From NCBI GenBank assembly GCA_947652605.1, contig OX393581.1:11908640-11972639 (forward strand): DNA of 64,000 bases, read 5' to 3'. The notes beneath the pieces were generated by a model, which did not search any database, was not told the DNA's origin, and was given only the letters and a program-made list of their open reading frames with translations. A program made the position numbers and the translations under genes. Position 1 is the stretch's first letter. Each line of letters begins with the position of its first letter. Positions 34,259-45,241 of this stretch are shown here, piece by piece. The stretch is from Elmis aenea. Lineage: Eukaryota > Arthropoda > Insecta > Coleoptera > Elmidae.

Positions 34259-36896
34259 TTTATTATTATTTCCGCGGAGGTGGTCCCCTTTCGGGTTCCT
34301 GTACTGCGACCTGTTGGTCTATTGTACCCTCTGGTGATAGCCACTTAAAGAAGTCCTGTGTTTTTGAAAAACTCCAGGATTTTCTTTAAGGGTGTTTTTC
34401 TTAGCTCTTCTTGGTTGGCTTTTTCCATCCCTAGAAGTCTGCGCCGATAGGGTGTGAATCCTTCACACTGGCATATTACGTGCAGAGGAGTTTCTTCTTC
34501 TTCACCACATCCTCTACATATATCGGTCTCAGAGAGCCCTATTATGTAGAAGTGTTTGTTTAACCCACAGTGCCCTGTGACAAGCCCTGTGGCTGCTCTG
34601 ATGTCTGCTCTGCTCATCCTGAGCATTTCTTCTGTCTTCTCTTTGGAGACCATTGACAGGATAGCCTTGGAATGGGGTTGTCCTGCAACTTTTTTCCAAT
34701 GATCATTGTGCTCTTGTGTTAGTATGTCATTAAGACACCGCTTGGCTGTTCCATAGGATGTACCAACTGCGGGTTCTGGTCCGAAGAAAGGTGTCTCGCT
34801 GCCAATTTTGGCTAGGCGATCCGCCTTCTCGTTCCCTGGTATATTAGTGTGCCCTGGGCACCATACCAGTTTAACATTATTCCTGCTTCCTAGCATGTTG
34901 AGTGCTTGTATGCAGTTCAGAACAAGTCCTGAGTTTACTTCTGACGAACCAAGAGCTTTTAACGCTGCTTGGCTGTCGGACATTATGAAGATTCTTTTGT
35001 TATCAAAATCTCTTTCTAATAATGTTTCTGCACATAAATGCACAGCATACACCTCAGCTTGAAATATGGTTGCACACTGTCCAAGGCTTACAGATTTGCC
35101 TTGTCTCAGTTGTGCTGCTCCCCATATTCCGCAGCCTGTTCCTTTTTGCGTTTTTGACCCGTCCGTATACCAGACCAGGCCATTAAGCTCTATTTCATGG
35201 CGCTCCCATTGGTCCCGTGTTGGAATTGTGATTCCAAAGGTTCTCTCAATTGCTAGCGTCCTGTTTATTCTATCCGAGATCATGTTTAATGTCGGATGCG
35301 TGTCGATCTCGTTGAGAATAGCTAAGTGCCCTTCTCTACGTCTCCCCTCCTTGGAGGTGATTTTTAGTCGGTACCCCCCTCTTAGTGCTTGTGATTTGAC
35401 CACAAGGTAAAGAGGAGGTAAGTTCAGCACTACTTCCATTGCCGCCGTAGGCGTTGTTGTCATCGCCCCGGTAATACTTAGGCAAGCCAGTCGCTGTAGC
35501 TTGTCTAATTTATTTCTGCAGTCCTTTAACTGTGTTCTAGTCCACCAGATCAGACTTGCATAAGTTACGATGGGTATGACCATCTTGGTGTATATCCAAT
35601 ATATCATCCTAGGTGTTAAACCCCAGTTTTTCCCAAGCATCCTTCTGCAGGTCCATAGAGCTACAGTGGCTTTTTTGGTAGTTTTTTCTACGTGTAGTTT
35701 GAAGTTAAGTTTGCTATCTAGAATCACTCCTAAATATTTAACCTCTCCTACTGTTTCCAGTGGTTCTTCAAACAGGTATACTGTTTTAGTCCCACACGGT
35801 TTTGTTTTTCTAGTAAAGTGTACTAGTGAGGTTTTAGACGGATTTACCGTTAGACCCTCACCTGTGCACCACCTTTCGACAATTCGTAAGGCGCCTTGCA
35901 TCATGTCTGATACTACGCCTCCGAACTTGCCTGTTGTTAGTATGGCTATGTCATCGGCATAGCCAACCGCAAAGTGCCCTGCTTTTTCCAGTCTCCACAG
36001 GAGCTCGTCTGCCACTAAGCACCACAAAAGGGGAGATAGAACCCCCCCCTGTGGGCACCCTCGGACAGCCCTAACTCCTGCAGTCTGTCCAAATGCAGAG
36101 GCATAAATATTTCTGTGTTTAAGCATTTCGGAAATCCATTTACAAATTGTAGAATGTATTCCTCTGCTTTCCACTGCATTTCGTATTGATCTCGGGGAGG
36201 CATTATCAAACGCCCCCTCGATATCTAGAAAAACTCCAAGTGTGATCTCTTTGTTTTTTAGACCACTCTCGATCTTGCTAGCTATTTCATGTATGGCCAG
36301 CTCGCAAGATTTTCCTGACTGATAGGCATATTGGTGTCGATTAAGGGGTGAACCCCCAAGAACCTCGTCCATTATGTGCCTTTCTATAAGTCTCTCCAAT
36401 AGTTTTAGGAGGAAGGATGTCAGACTTATTGGTCTGAAAGCTTTGGGCTGGGCGTATGACTCTCGTCCCTGCTTTGGAATGAAAACCACCTTTACGTCTC
36501 TCCAAGCTCTAGGTACATATGCGAGGGCTAAGCTAGCCCTAAGCATTCTACAAAGGTTGGAGGCCAGCAAGTCTAGCCCTTGCTGTAATAACACAGGTAT
36601 AATTCCATCTTTCCCTGGTGATTTGAATGGGAGAAATTTGTTGACTGCCCATCTTACTTTTGTTTGATTTATTACCTTTTTGGCTATTTGCCAGCCCTCT
36701 CGGTTTGCCCTCTTGAGGTTGTGGCATATATTTTCGCCTCTTTCAGATCTTTCATTCAGGGTGTAAGAACCTGGGAAGTGCGTATGGAGCAAAAGCTCCA
36801 AAGTCTCCTTCCCAGTTTCTGTATAGGCCCCGTCTGATTTTTTAAGCGAACCGATGTTTCCTTCGGTCCCTTTCATGAGGACTTTTTGGAGTCTAG
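34259..36896 (-). mobile_element. 5'-truncated R1/I-group non-LTR retrotransposon
   Basis: The element lies on the minus strand between the two 690-bp repeats. Its 3' end (low coordinates) has a short tail of AATAATAATAAAT type after the stop, with no long poly(A). Its 5' edge cuts straight into the coding frame (RLQKVL precedes the first Met), so the endonuclease part and any ORF1 are missing. The open frame and the near-identical flanking repeats suggest a recent insertion. Confidence 0.85.
34345..36876 (-). CDS. Reverse transcriptase / RNase H protein of an R1/I-group LINE (5'-truncated ORF2)
   Basis: An open frame of 843 codons copies element RNA at the target and, through RNase H, degrades the RNA strand. 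Residues 120-390 are the RT: FRPISLTSFLLKLLERLI at 147, FLDIEGAFD (Asp218), GCPQGGVLSPL at 273 and YADD at 306-309, all intact. Residues 565-695 are RNase H with TDGS (Asp572), Glu608, SDSQ (Asp634), PGH and NEKAD (Asp686), so all four acidic positions are present. A C-terminal CX2CX8HX4C knuckle lies at Cys787, Cys790, His799 and Cys804. The N-terminal APE endonuclease is absent, and the frame is open upstream of the Met to the insertion edge. RNase H excludes the Jockey clade proper; R1, I or LOA groups fit. It is almost surely not an autonomous element. Confidence 0.93.
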   Translation of the reverse strand: MKGTEGNIGSLKKSDGAYTETGKETLELLLHTHFPGSYTLNERSERGENICHNLKRANREGWQIAKKVINQTKVRWAVNKFLPFKSPGKDGIIPVLLQQGLDLLASNLCRMLRASLALAYVPRAWRDVKVVFIPKQGRESYAQPKAFRPISLTSFLLKLLERLIERHIMDEVLGGSPLNRHQYAYQSGKSCELAIHEIASKIESGLKNKEITLGVFLDIEGAFDNASPRSIRNAVESRGIHSTICKWISEMLKHRNIYASAFGQTAGVRAVRGCPQGGVLSPLLWCLVADELLWRLEKAGHFAVGYADDIAILTTGKFGGVVSDMMQGALRIVERWCTGEGLTVNPSKTSLVHFTRKTKPCGTKTVYLFEEPLETVGEVKYLGVILDSKLNFKLHVEKTTKKATVALWTCRRMLGKNWGLTPRMIYWIYTKMVIPIVTYASLIWWTRTQLKDCRNKLDKLQRLACLSITGAMTTTPTAAMEVVLNLPPLYLVVKSQALRGGYRLKITSKEGRRREGHLAILNEIDTHPTLNMISDRINRTLAIERTFGITIPTRDQWERHEIELNGLVWYTDGSKTQKGTGCGIWGAAQLRQGKSVSLGQCATIFQAEVYAVHLCAETLLERDFDNKRIFIMSDSQAALKALGSSEVNSGLVLNCIQALNMLGSRNNVKLVWCPGHTNIPGNEKADRLAKIGSETPFFGPEPAVGTSYGTAKRCLNDILTQEHNDHWKKVAGQPHSKAILSMVSKEKTEEMLRMSRADIRAATGLVTGHCGLNKHFYIIGLSETDICRGCGEEEETPLHVICQCEGFTPYRRRLLGMEKANQEELRKTPLKKILEFFKNTGLL

Positions 36897-37586
36897 CTGT
36901 TGCTTATTTCTTCATTGGTTACGTGGTCCACCCGGGAGCCCTGCAGTTTCTCCTAAGAAAGTCCATTTGTAGCGTCATTAGTTTTCTCTCATTTCGTTGT
37001 GCCAATTCCCATGTCCCTGAGCCATAACTAGCAATGCTTTCGATTAGAATATTATATATTGTTAGTCTGATTTTTTTGGTTATTCGACAACTTCAAAATA
37101 GTACATTTATGCTCCTTATAGCGATTTTACTTTGGTTAATTTTGTGATTAACCCCTTAACGCCCAAACCCGAGTCACACACGGGCAAGCGTACATGTCGT
37201 TTTTGCCCAAACCCGAGTGAGACTCGGGCACTAGATTTTAGATTACCGATATGTACGTGCCCGAGTGCGACTCGGGAATACCATTACTAGAAGCCAACAC
37301 GTTGTAAAACGTATAACTGTTAAAATTATTTTCATATTTTGTCATTTTAGTTTATTTCGTAGGTCAAAACTTTAAGTAGTTAATACCCTTGTTTCTAGTT
37401 GCGTCTTGTAACGCTAAGACATTTGAATTCCTTGAAGGTGTACATTTTGGCTGTTTCCTTCTACTACTAAATACTTTGTTTTGTTAAGGGTTAATTCAAG
37501 CCCCAATTTATTAAATTCGTCTTGGAGTTCTATGCACATGGACTTGGTCGTTCACAAAAAGTGAAGGATGAAGAACCCTATCATTA
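36897..37586. repeat. 690-bp direct repeat, right copy
   Basis: This is the second copy of 33569-34258, including the TTAA-flanked insert. The LINE remnant continues to the right of it (37587 onward) only weakly. Confidence 0.95.
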
Positions 37587-39000
37587 ACTTGTATACCCAT
37601 AGGGCCGCATTTTTTTAAAGTTTTGGATTGCATTTGCTATAAACTATATAATAATAAAGGCCTTTTGTGGTATTTATTTCGCTTGATTTTTGAGTGCATA
37701 CTTTTATTATGCTTTTGCAATGTTGTATGTTGATATAGTTATACTATTAAGTTGCATAAAATGCATTTAAAACTATAAAAAACCAGACCACCGCGATGTT
37801 TTTAAAGTTTTTTTCAGAGGAAGTGGAAATGCTAACCAAACTAAAATGCTAGTGAAGAATCTTATGTCGTTTTTGATACTAAACAACCTTTATCCGCATG
37901 CTTTTGTCTTTAAATAATCAGGGGAGCCCATATTTGCAATTATTTAAAGTTTGCATGGTAAAGTCTTGTGTACGATACTCTCAGTCGACACCGTTGTATA
38001 TATTTTTTCTACAACATGTTCACTGTATACTATAAGTACCACTGAGTGTTGCAACTCACGTTGTAATTCTGTTCAAATTCCTATAGTTCCGTTAAAGCTT
38101 AAATCCACCAGAAAACTGTGAACTTTTTGTTCCCGTTGAGTTAGAAAAAATGGACAAAGCTTGCAGAGAAACTATTTTACCGCGGAGCTTTTAATGACTT
38201 TAAAATGCAAGTTCTAATACTGTAATTATTACCGTAGAAACATCTAGATGCATTTTTCATGTCGACGTACTAAAAACTGTATTATAAAGTTTGCCGGAAC
38301 GACCAGAAACAAAAATAAAACAACCTGCGAGAGCCATTGTCTGCGGCCTCTAGTTAAATCGTACAATAACTTTTATCAAACTAATTCTCTATAGTTGGCT
38401 ATGCTGCTCTCGCCGACGGCGTTCTAGACAACACAAGGCTCTGCCTTCAATAGAAGCACACGTGCATTTTCTGTTTCAGATGTTTTGCCCTCTTCGATAT
38501 TTTTTTTGAGGCAAGAAATCTTTGTTGAGATATCCTCCCTTCTGGCGCTTTCCGACTTCAAAACAAAATATTTAAACGGAATAAATACGGTGGGACATCA
38601 CAGGAAAAATAAACAGCCGCTGTTCAAAATAAATAACGCAAAAGGGAACAAATATTTATTTTATTGTTAGAAATATATTTGAGCGTTGACTAAAAACGAA
38701 TTTGATGTTTAATAGAAAACGTACGAAAAATATAGCAGTCAAGCAGTTATGGATTATAAATATTTGTATTTTCAATGTACGAAATGTTAAATGAAAACTT
38801 TTAATATAAAATAACGGTTTTGTATTAGTGTGTGACCATGTAATGATGTAATAATTTTGTCTTTACAAATTAATAGATACTGATTCTTTTATTATATTCG
38901 TTATTTAATTGCTAGGTACTTGTAACTTGTAACTGATAATGGAGGTATTGGTATTGGTACAATATATACCTACGCTTTATTACCAAAATATTACAAACTA
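37587..39000. other. No gene recognised
   Basis: The first bases may continue the decayed LINE. Beyond about 37650 I recognise no coding remnant or shared repeat. Confidence 0.35.
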
Positions 39001-39004
39001 ACGA

Positions 39005-39740
39005 TTATGCCGTTTAAAATGCTGGTCCTTGGGACCTTCCCTATCTTCACACCGCTGCACACGAGTTTTCCACTGTTTGTACAAGTGCAGCAGCTTACTA
39101 GTGGGCAACCCGTTCAACAGGTCCACCGTTTTGGACTTCTCTTCAGCACGCTTCTAATTTTTGTGTTAAATACGGCGAGACCGAAGGATCTCGAGCTCTG
39201 GAATTCGTTTACCGTCGTAAAATTGCTCGACAGTAATGGCTTAATGGGTTGGCGCATTATCTTGAAGCAGAATACAAGCGTTATCTTTTCACAAAGCTGA
39301 TAATTTTTTTACACGCTTTTTCAGTTTGGTCAAGAGACCTCTGTAAAGAACTTAACCTTCAATTTCGATTTGCTTTTTTATTATTGGTGAATCAGGTGTC
39401 TTCTAAATTGCATTCAAAAGCACCGATTACCTCTTTGTTTTAGCACCGTACTAATTGTACAAGTTTCGCCGCACTCGATGACATTTTCTAGCATATTTGG
39501 TTGATCTTTGATTCGTTCCAGGACACCAGTCAAGTGTCTTTTCGATTGTCCTATTGTTCGTTCGTCAGTGGTGTTTTTGGGGATAGTTTTCGCACACTTT
39601 TGACACGTTCAGTTTGCCATTTGCCTGACGCTTTTTTTTAAACATTATTAATGTTTGCGATAATTCGAACGCTCAAACATTGATGTTTTTTATGATTTTG
39701 CTGATTTTCCAAGTTTTTTCATCGGATTTTTACCTTACAG
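39005..39740 (-). pseudogene. Tc1/mariner-type transposase remnant 4
   Basis: Minus-strand pieces in order: VRKLSPKTPLT and ERIKDQPNMLENVIECGETC (N-terminal half), LYRGLLTKLKKRVKKLSAL, ILLQDNAPTH (second catalytic Asp), ITVEQFYDG, and KLLHLYKQWKTRVQRCED, which resembles the C-terminal end of these transposases. Stops and frameshifts separate the pieces. No TIRs were identified. Confidence 0.6.
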
Positions 39741-39744
39741 GCGT

Positions 39745-40469
39745 CCAGGATATCATCTACTTTCACCTCTTTTGTTTTTCACAACATTTAATAAAACGTG
39801 AATAGTTTTTCTAATATTCTAATATTTTAGGAACTTTGTACATGTTGCACATATTCAATTCAAATTCTTATTAAGAACGTAAAAATACACTTATTAATTT
39901 AACCATTTTCGCATCTCCAATAGTTATCGAGATCTCCTTGGTCTTCGCTTTTTTTACAAATCCACTCTGTATAAGGGATGCTGTTGTAAATAGCTTTAGT
40001 GAAATTATGTTAGACAGAGAACAAAAAGTGCCAACTTCTCGTTAAGCTCCATAAATTTTATGATGATGAGAAACTACATTAAAAAGTAAATAAAACTGCC
40101 CTGCACTCCTGCACAATAATAAAAGTGTTAATGCACAACAATGCATAATAGAAATTGTCGGTAGATACACTACGGACTAGGAGTGCGGACAATAAAAAAG
40201 TTAAACCCAAGTTGCACTTTATTTTGTTACTGTCTGGTGGGCATATGATTTATGATAGGCTAAAATACCTTTCGGGACTTAATAACTGTCTGATATTTTC
40301 AAGTGTTTTTTTACATCGAAAAGTTATAAGTTTTTGTTGTGTTACCTTTAATTAAGTCATCGACCGTGAATTTTTAACAATCCTTTGTAAAACAAGATCA
40401 AATGTCGCCAATTTACAAAAACAAAACATGTAGCTTAGTACCGGCTTTTATTGTTTTTGAAGTACAAAG
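39745..40469. other. Short repeat arm near 39900, otherwise nothing recognised
   Basis: AGTTATCGAGATCTCCTTGG followed by CACTCTGTATA at 39918-39972 is a diverged shared foldback end with its subterminal box. No coding motif was seen. Confidence 0.45.
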
Positions 40470-40870
40470 TCTTATGACTTATAAGAATTATAAAGAGCAG
40501 TGGACTTAAGTTGCCTCCTTGTCTTACTCCCACTGTTCCTATAAATTCCCGTACTCTTGATGGCGTTTAACAATCCTTCTGCCACTCTACTTTGTGTCGA
40601 TATCTTTCATATCTTTTCGCTTGGCACTCTATCGAAGGCTTTAGACAGACCGATAAAACACAAGTACAGCTTCTTTGAATATTCCATTGTTTTTTCACTT
40701 AACTGTCAACGTAAAAATTTGATCTTATATGCTTTTACCCAGTCTAAAGCCACATTGCGCCTCTTCCAAGTTTTTCAAAATGTTTTCTTAACCTCTTCTT
40801 TAAAATTCTTTCATATAATTTTTCTACTTTACTAAGAACTGATATGTCTCTATAACTTTCGCATTTTTAA
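40470..40870 (-). pseudogene. RTE-like LINE reverse transcriptase fragment
   Basis: The minus strand gives YRDISVLSKVEKLYERILKK, RLRKHFEKLGRGA, QLSEKTMEYSKKLYLCF, then IGLSKAFDRVPSEKI and, after stops, VGVRQGGNLSPLLF. These are RT fingers/palm motifs (SKAFDRVP carries the first catalytic Asp position, GVRQGGNLSPLL is block B). Frameshifts are evident and the ADD box is outside the fragment. Confidence 0.8.
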
Positions 40871-41040
40871 CATATTTTTTACATATAATTGCCAAACATT
40901 TGTTTATTTTTCAACGTAATTATCCCCATGGACAATGCATTTGCCCGAATGGTGCACTAAAGCGTTAATAGTATCTGAAAAAAGTATTTTGGGCGTGTGC
41001 GTAACCAATCATGAATCGTTTTTTTTTTGTTTTAAAATTA

Positions 41041-41400
41041 TTATCCACCAATGTTCTCGTTGATAGCTTCAAAAATGTGGAGATTCGAAGGTGCTAGTTC
41101 GGGGAAATAAGCTTGATAAGGAAGACATCCTATTTTGAGATCGTGGACGGTTAAAACCGTTCTGCGAGGGGAATGAGGACTTGCATTATCATGCTGAAGC
41201 AAACACCATCAGTAAACTAACCTTGTCGTTTTTGGCGAATTGTGGGTCGCAATCATTACCAGAGCAATGACTTTGAGCGCCTGGTCTTAGAGTGCTTCCA
41301 CTACGTTACTAACTCCACCTTTTAAAGTTTTTAGCCCACTCGTACGCTTGCCTCTGAGACATTCATGATAAGCTTTAGGTACTGTTTTGTTAGATGGCGG
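41041..41400 (-). pseudogene. Tc1/mariner-type transposase remnant 5
   Basis: The minus frame from 41190 is open for about 50 codons: DNASPHSPRRTVLTVHDL, IGCLPYQAYFPELAPSNLHI and FEAINENIGG. The DNAxxH (second Asp) and the PxLAPSx region are recognisable, but the usual SPDLAPSD reads FPELAPSN. Upstream pieces (LKTLKGGVSNVVEAL) contain stops. Confidence 0.65.
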
Positions 41401-42410
41401 TGAATTTCCAATGGTTTGAAATCTTTAGTGATCAAAAATCGATGACAACGTAAATCTTCTTACGTGCACACTTTTAAATGGGCGGCCATCTTTAACAGTT
41501 CTTCGGAACTAATTCGAATAGACTTGCTAGATCTATTAGCTGCTGTAGCACCACCAGAAGTATCAGAGACCACCGTACCACATAATTACACCGATCTGCT
41601 AAGCCTACTATGTTTCTTAACACAATTTCGGTATTCATTTGAATCCCCTTTTATTAGCTACTTTCTTACATTTGATATTTTTACAATTATTATAGTTTTG
41701 CATTGAACAAAGATATGACACAAAACTTCGGAGGTCTTTTTGTAAACTTTTCTTTGTTTAATTTATTTCTCGGAATACACAGTCGGTGCATTTTAGATAT
41801 GCGCTAGTAATAATATCCCCATTTTGCGATAGCTATGCAAACTCAATTTAGGCCGCGACGAGATGTACTCAAGTTCTATTCAAACACATCTGAGGAATTT
41901 CGTTTTGTGTTGTGTAAAAATAGACGATCGAATGTATGTTTTTGCAATCTTTTAGATTCATGTAGGTGCATGGTAGTGTTTGCTTGTAAAAATATCGAGA
42001 GAGATGTGTTTGGTGAAAGCAGTCGCAGTATTTTGCATGCTTAATGGCAAGTATCCCGAATGTTATTTTATTCTACACCATAAACTATCGACCTGGAACT
42101 GTTTAAAAAAAAAAAAAGATTCTCTGCACGAAAAAAATCTTCGCTTTTGAACGTGCTGAATTTTACGATTATTTAAAATTTTCTGATTTTGCTTGTACGA
42201 AATATAAACATCTTTTAATGTTTATAATATTTTTTGCGAAAATGATTGTTACCTGTAATTTTATTAGGATGTAATAGAGCACTGCAATTTTTCAGCTGTT
42301 TTAACATTATAAGAAAATGTGTGAATATATTGTTGTGGAATTTATTTTGTTTCTTTTTTTTTTAAAGAGAGTTGAGCGACATATAATTAGTACAAATTAA
42401 TAGTTTATTC
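41401..42410. other. No gene recognised
   Basis: Short open frames are present, but no motif or shared repeat was recognised. Confidence 0.35.
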
Positions 42411-42417
42411 ATTCTTC

Positions 42418-42740
42418 TTCTTCCTGCTCTCTACCGTTAGGTGTGAGGATTTTGTTTCTTTTCACGAATGTGTTATTTTATGCTTCCCTCTATCTTTTTC
42501 TATTTCTTGTTAGTTCTCTAAACTTACTCAGTTTGTGGAAGTTTCTTTTACCTCCTCATTTCACGTTTTCTTTGGTTTTCCTTTCAATTTTTTTTCTCCC
42601 GTTCGCGTTCCATATGCTTCCCTAGGTATCCTATCTTCTTCCATTCTATATAGCCAATTTAGTTGTGCCTTTTGGATGTTTTGTTCTATTGGTTGTACTT
42701 TCAGGTTTTCTCTGTGAGTTTTGTTTCTAATATTGTCCCT
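42418..42740 (-). pseudogene. RTE-like LINE C-terminal remnant
   Basis: The minus strand reads RRDNIRNKTHRENLKVQPIE, QNIQKAQLNWLYRMEEDRIP, REAYGTRTGEKKLKGKPKKT and NEEVKE, then decays to a 3' end CTACCGTTAGGTGTGAGG, related to the 8.3 and 19.2 kb copies. Confidence 0.75.
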
Positions 42741-43209
42741 ACGCGTTATACCTTCATTTTTTTTTAAAACCCCATTTCCATACTTTTTATACGAAACATA
42801 AGTAAAAGATACTTAATAGTCTTTTCCGATAGAGCTGGATATTCAAAACTAACGCCCAACCAAAATGATGTCCGTGTATTTTGCTCAAATTTTGAAAGCC
42901 ATCTGAAACCAGGTTTAAGAGCTTATCGTCTTCTGCATCTATGAGGGTATCTAGCAACGTTTGAACACTGATAATGAAAGCGTCTTTATCCAGTCAAATT
43001 TGCTATCTGGTTCAGGGAAATATTTACGGAGATTTTCGTGCAAACTATCTAAATGTTGCTTCAAGTGTGCATTTTTACAGCACACCATTGTCATGTTTTA
43101 AATTTTAATGAATTGCTTTCCACAAACGTTAAAGTAAAACAAAATATCTGGTGCGCACCCCCTGAAACCCCCTCGTATACCCTCCAGGGGTACGCATACC
43201 ACACTTACC

Positions 43210-43890
43210 AGGGAAGGCCACGATATATTGTCGCTAGAATCTGATGAAGGCTGTGTTTGTTGCATCAACAACATCAAAACTAAATGTTTTCCAGAGTTAT
43301 ACGTGCCACTGGCCATTCCTTCGGAAAAATAGGGCAAACACTAAAAAGTTGAATTTTAAAAGTGATTTTCGCGGTCGCGTTGGCCATGAAACCGTCAGAG
43401 ATGAAATCGAAATTCTTCTATTTACCAATTCGCGCGTCCTTTGCAAGTAAAGTGGTGCAAAGTTTTTGAAAAAATCTTGAACGGTTCCGGAGAAAAACGT
43501 CAAAAACGAAACCCCTGCAAAAGCGCTATGATTTGAGAAGTTGTATAACTAAATCTATGCCACTTGAATAGGCGTTTAATATAGGGGAAACCGGTTTTCG
43601 CTTATTTCTCCGGAACCGTTAAAGATTTTTAATTAAATTTGCACCATTTTACTTGCAAAGGATGCGCGCATTGGTAAATAGAAGAATTTCGATTTTATCT
43701 CTGACGGTTTCATAGCCAACGCTATCGCGAAAATTACATTTAATAATTAACTTTTCAGTTTTTTCCCTATCTTTCTGAAGAAATTGCCAGTGGCACGTAT
43801 TACTTCCTCAAAACATTTAGTTTTGATGTTGTTGATGCAACAAACACAGCCTTGATCAGATTCTAGCGACAACATATCGTGACCCTGCCT
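43210..43890. repeat. Foldback element, family C
   Basis: Arms 43210-43505 and 43595-43890 are inverted copies (GCCACGATATATTGTCGCTA against TAGCGACAACATATCGTGAC; CTTGCAAAGGATGCGCG blocks). The central spacer is about 90 bp. A peptide frame with HDILSLESDEGCVCCINN-like sequence is open in both arms and in the solo arm at 5.1 kb. The outer edges lack an obvious CCCTGTATA. Confidence 0.8.
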
Positions 43891-43899
43891 TTTTAGGTA

Positions 43900-45240
43900 A
43901 ACACTGATGGTGGTAAATATCTTTAGAAAACCCTGCATAGTCGAAACTGGAAATTCGCGTATGAAAACTATATATTTTATGACATTAGCTAATATAGTGC
44001 AATAAATATTAACAGCCATCATTAATTATAAAATAGCTACGGTTGAAAAAATTACATATAGTATTAAATAATAACGATTTTATCCTGTAAACTAGATTTT
44101 AATGGTATGAAATATTATCGAAATTTGACTACATAGGTAAAAACTATACCTAGTTATAGTAAGAATTTAGAAAAATTTGCATTTTAAACCAATGATTTAT
44201 TGTACATACAGCAAAAGTTGTAGTGGTGTAAAAGGGTTGACTTTCAGCCGTAATTTTATGGTAAACACATCGTTTATGTTAAAATTGAGTGTATGTATCT
44301 CGTAAAGCTACGTTTTACGCTTTCAGTAGCAAAAAAACCTGCATGTGTATTAGTAATTTCACGTTTAGCATTCAGTAGTAGCACAAAAAGTTGTGGCAAA
44401 GTGTTGCACAGTGTAAAAAACACCTAATTAGCATTTATAATAAATTGTAATGCCGCTTGGTCGCCGTTACAGGTGTTCAGCCTACATAAATCTACCCGTT
44501 TTAACAAGAATGTATGCTATTATGCATAAAATAATTCAGACGCATTGCACTTGAAGAATTACTTATATAAATCTTAGTGTTCTTTCATAATTAACTTAGG
44601 GTGAAATATGTTCAGTTTCAGGTAAACACGGAATAAGTTGAATCCTCTTGAATATTCATAAGATAGCATAAACTCCATATAAATATTCAGTATCATTTCT
44701 GTAAACATTTCATAGATGGTAGCGTTTCTGCATATTGTTCGCATAACTCATTTTTAATTCGCGAGTATTATATTCTATCATTTCATTATACAGTTCAAGT
44801 GAATATAAATAAAGTTCATCCGTTTTATTTGCGCCCGTCCCGTTTGCACGCCTGGCTGCAAACTTTTATTTAATTAAGTCCGAGGTGTAATAAAAATACT
44901 GTTTAGTATGAAGCTCTACATCACAACCTGCACTTGGAACTTAAATACATGTTTGTCAGCTTTATTACAGAAATGAATTAAAATACGAGAAATAAAGTCG
45001 CGACGAATTTATGTCATTTTATCATAATAGCCTGCAAGTGTATGATAATTTCCTCTTAAAATATAAAATTAATTACTACGTTTATCTGTTGAAATTAACG
45101 CCAATTTATAGGTAATATTCATTTAACTGAATTTGAATTGCTATGTGTTAATATGACGTGCAAATACGCATTTGCACAGGGCTGGCTGTAGTTTTTGTCG
45201 ATTAGTTTATGGAGATTATACCCTATAAGTAATTGCTCCT
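43900..45240. other. Unique-looking stretch, no gene recognised
   Basis: There is no coding motif or shared repeat between the two foldbacks. It may be original host sequence. Confidence 0.35.
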
Positions 45241-45241
45241 A

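Noticed and set aside
34808..36667. Several plus-strand open frames of 80-130 codons
   Set aside because: They are antisense to the 843-codon RT/RNase H frame and show no independent motifs.
33569..37586. Reading the 690-bp repeats as LTRs of a retrovirus-like element
   Set aside because: The enclosed protein has non-LTR RT and RNase H order with a C-terminal zinc knuckle and no protease or integrase; the repeats themselves encode a decayed LINE.
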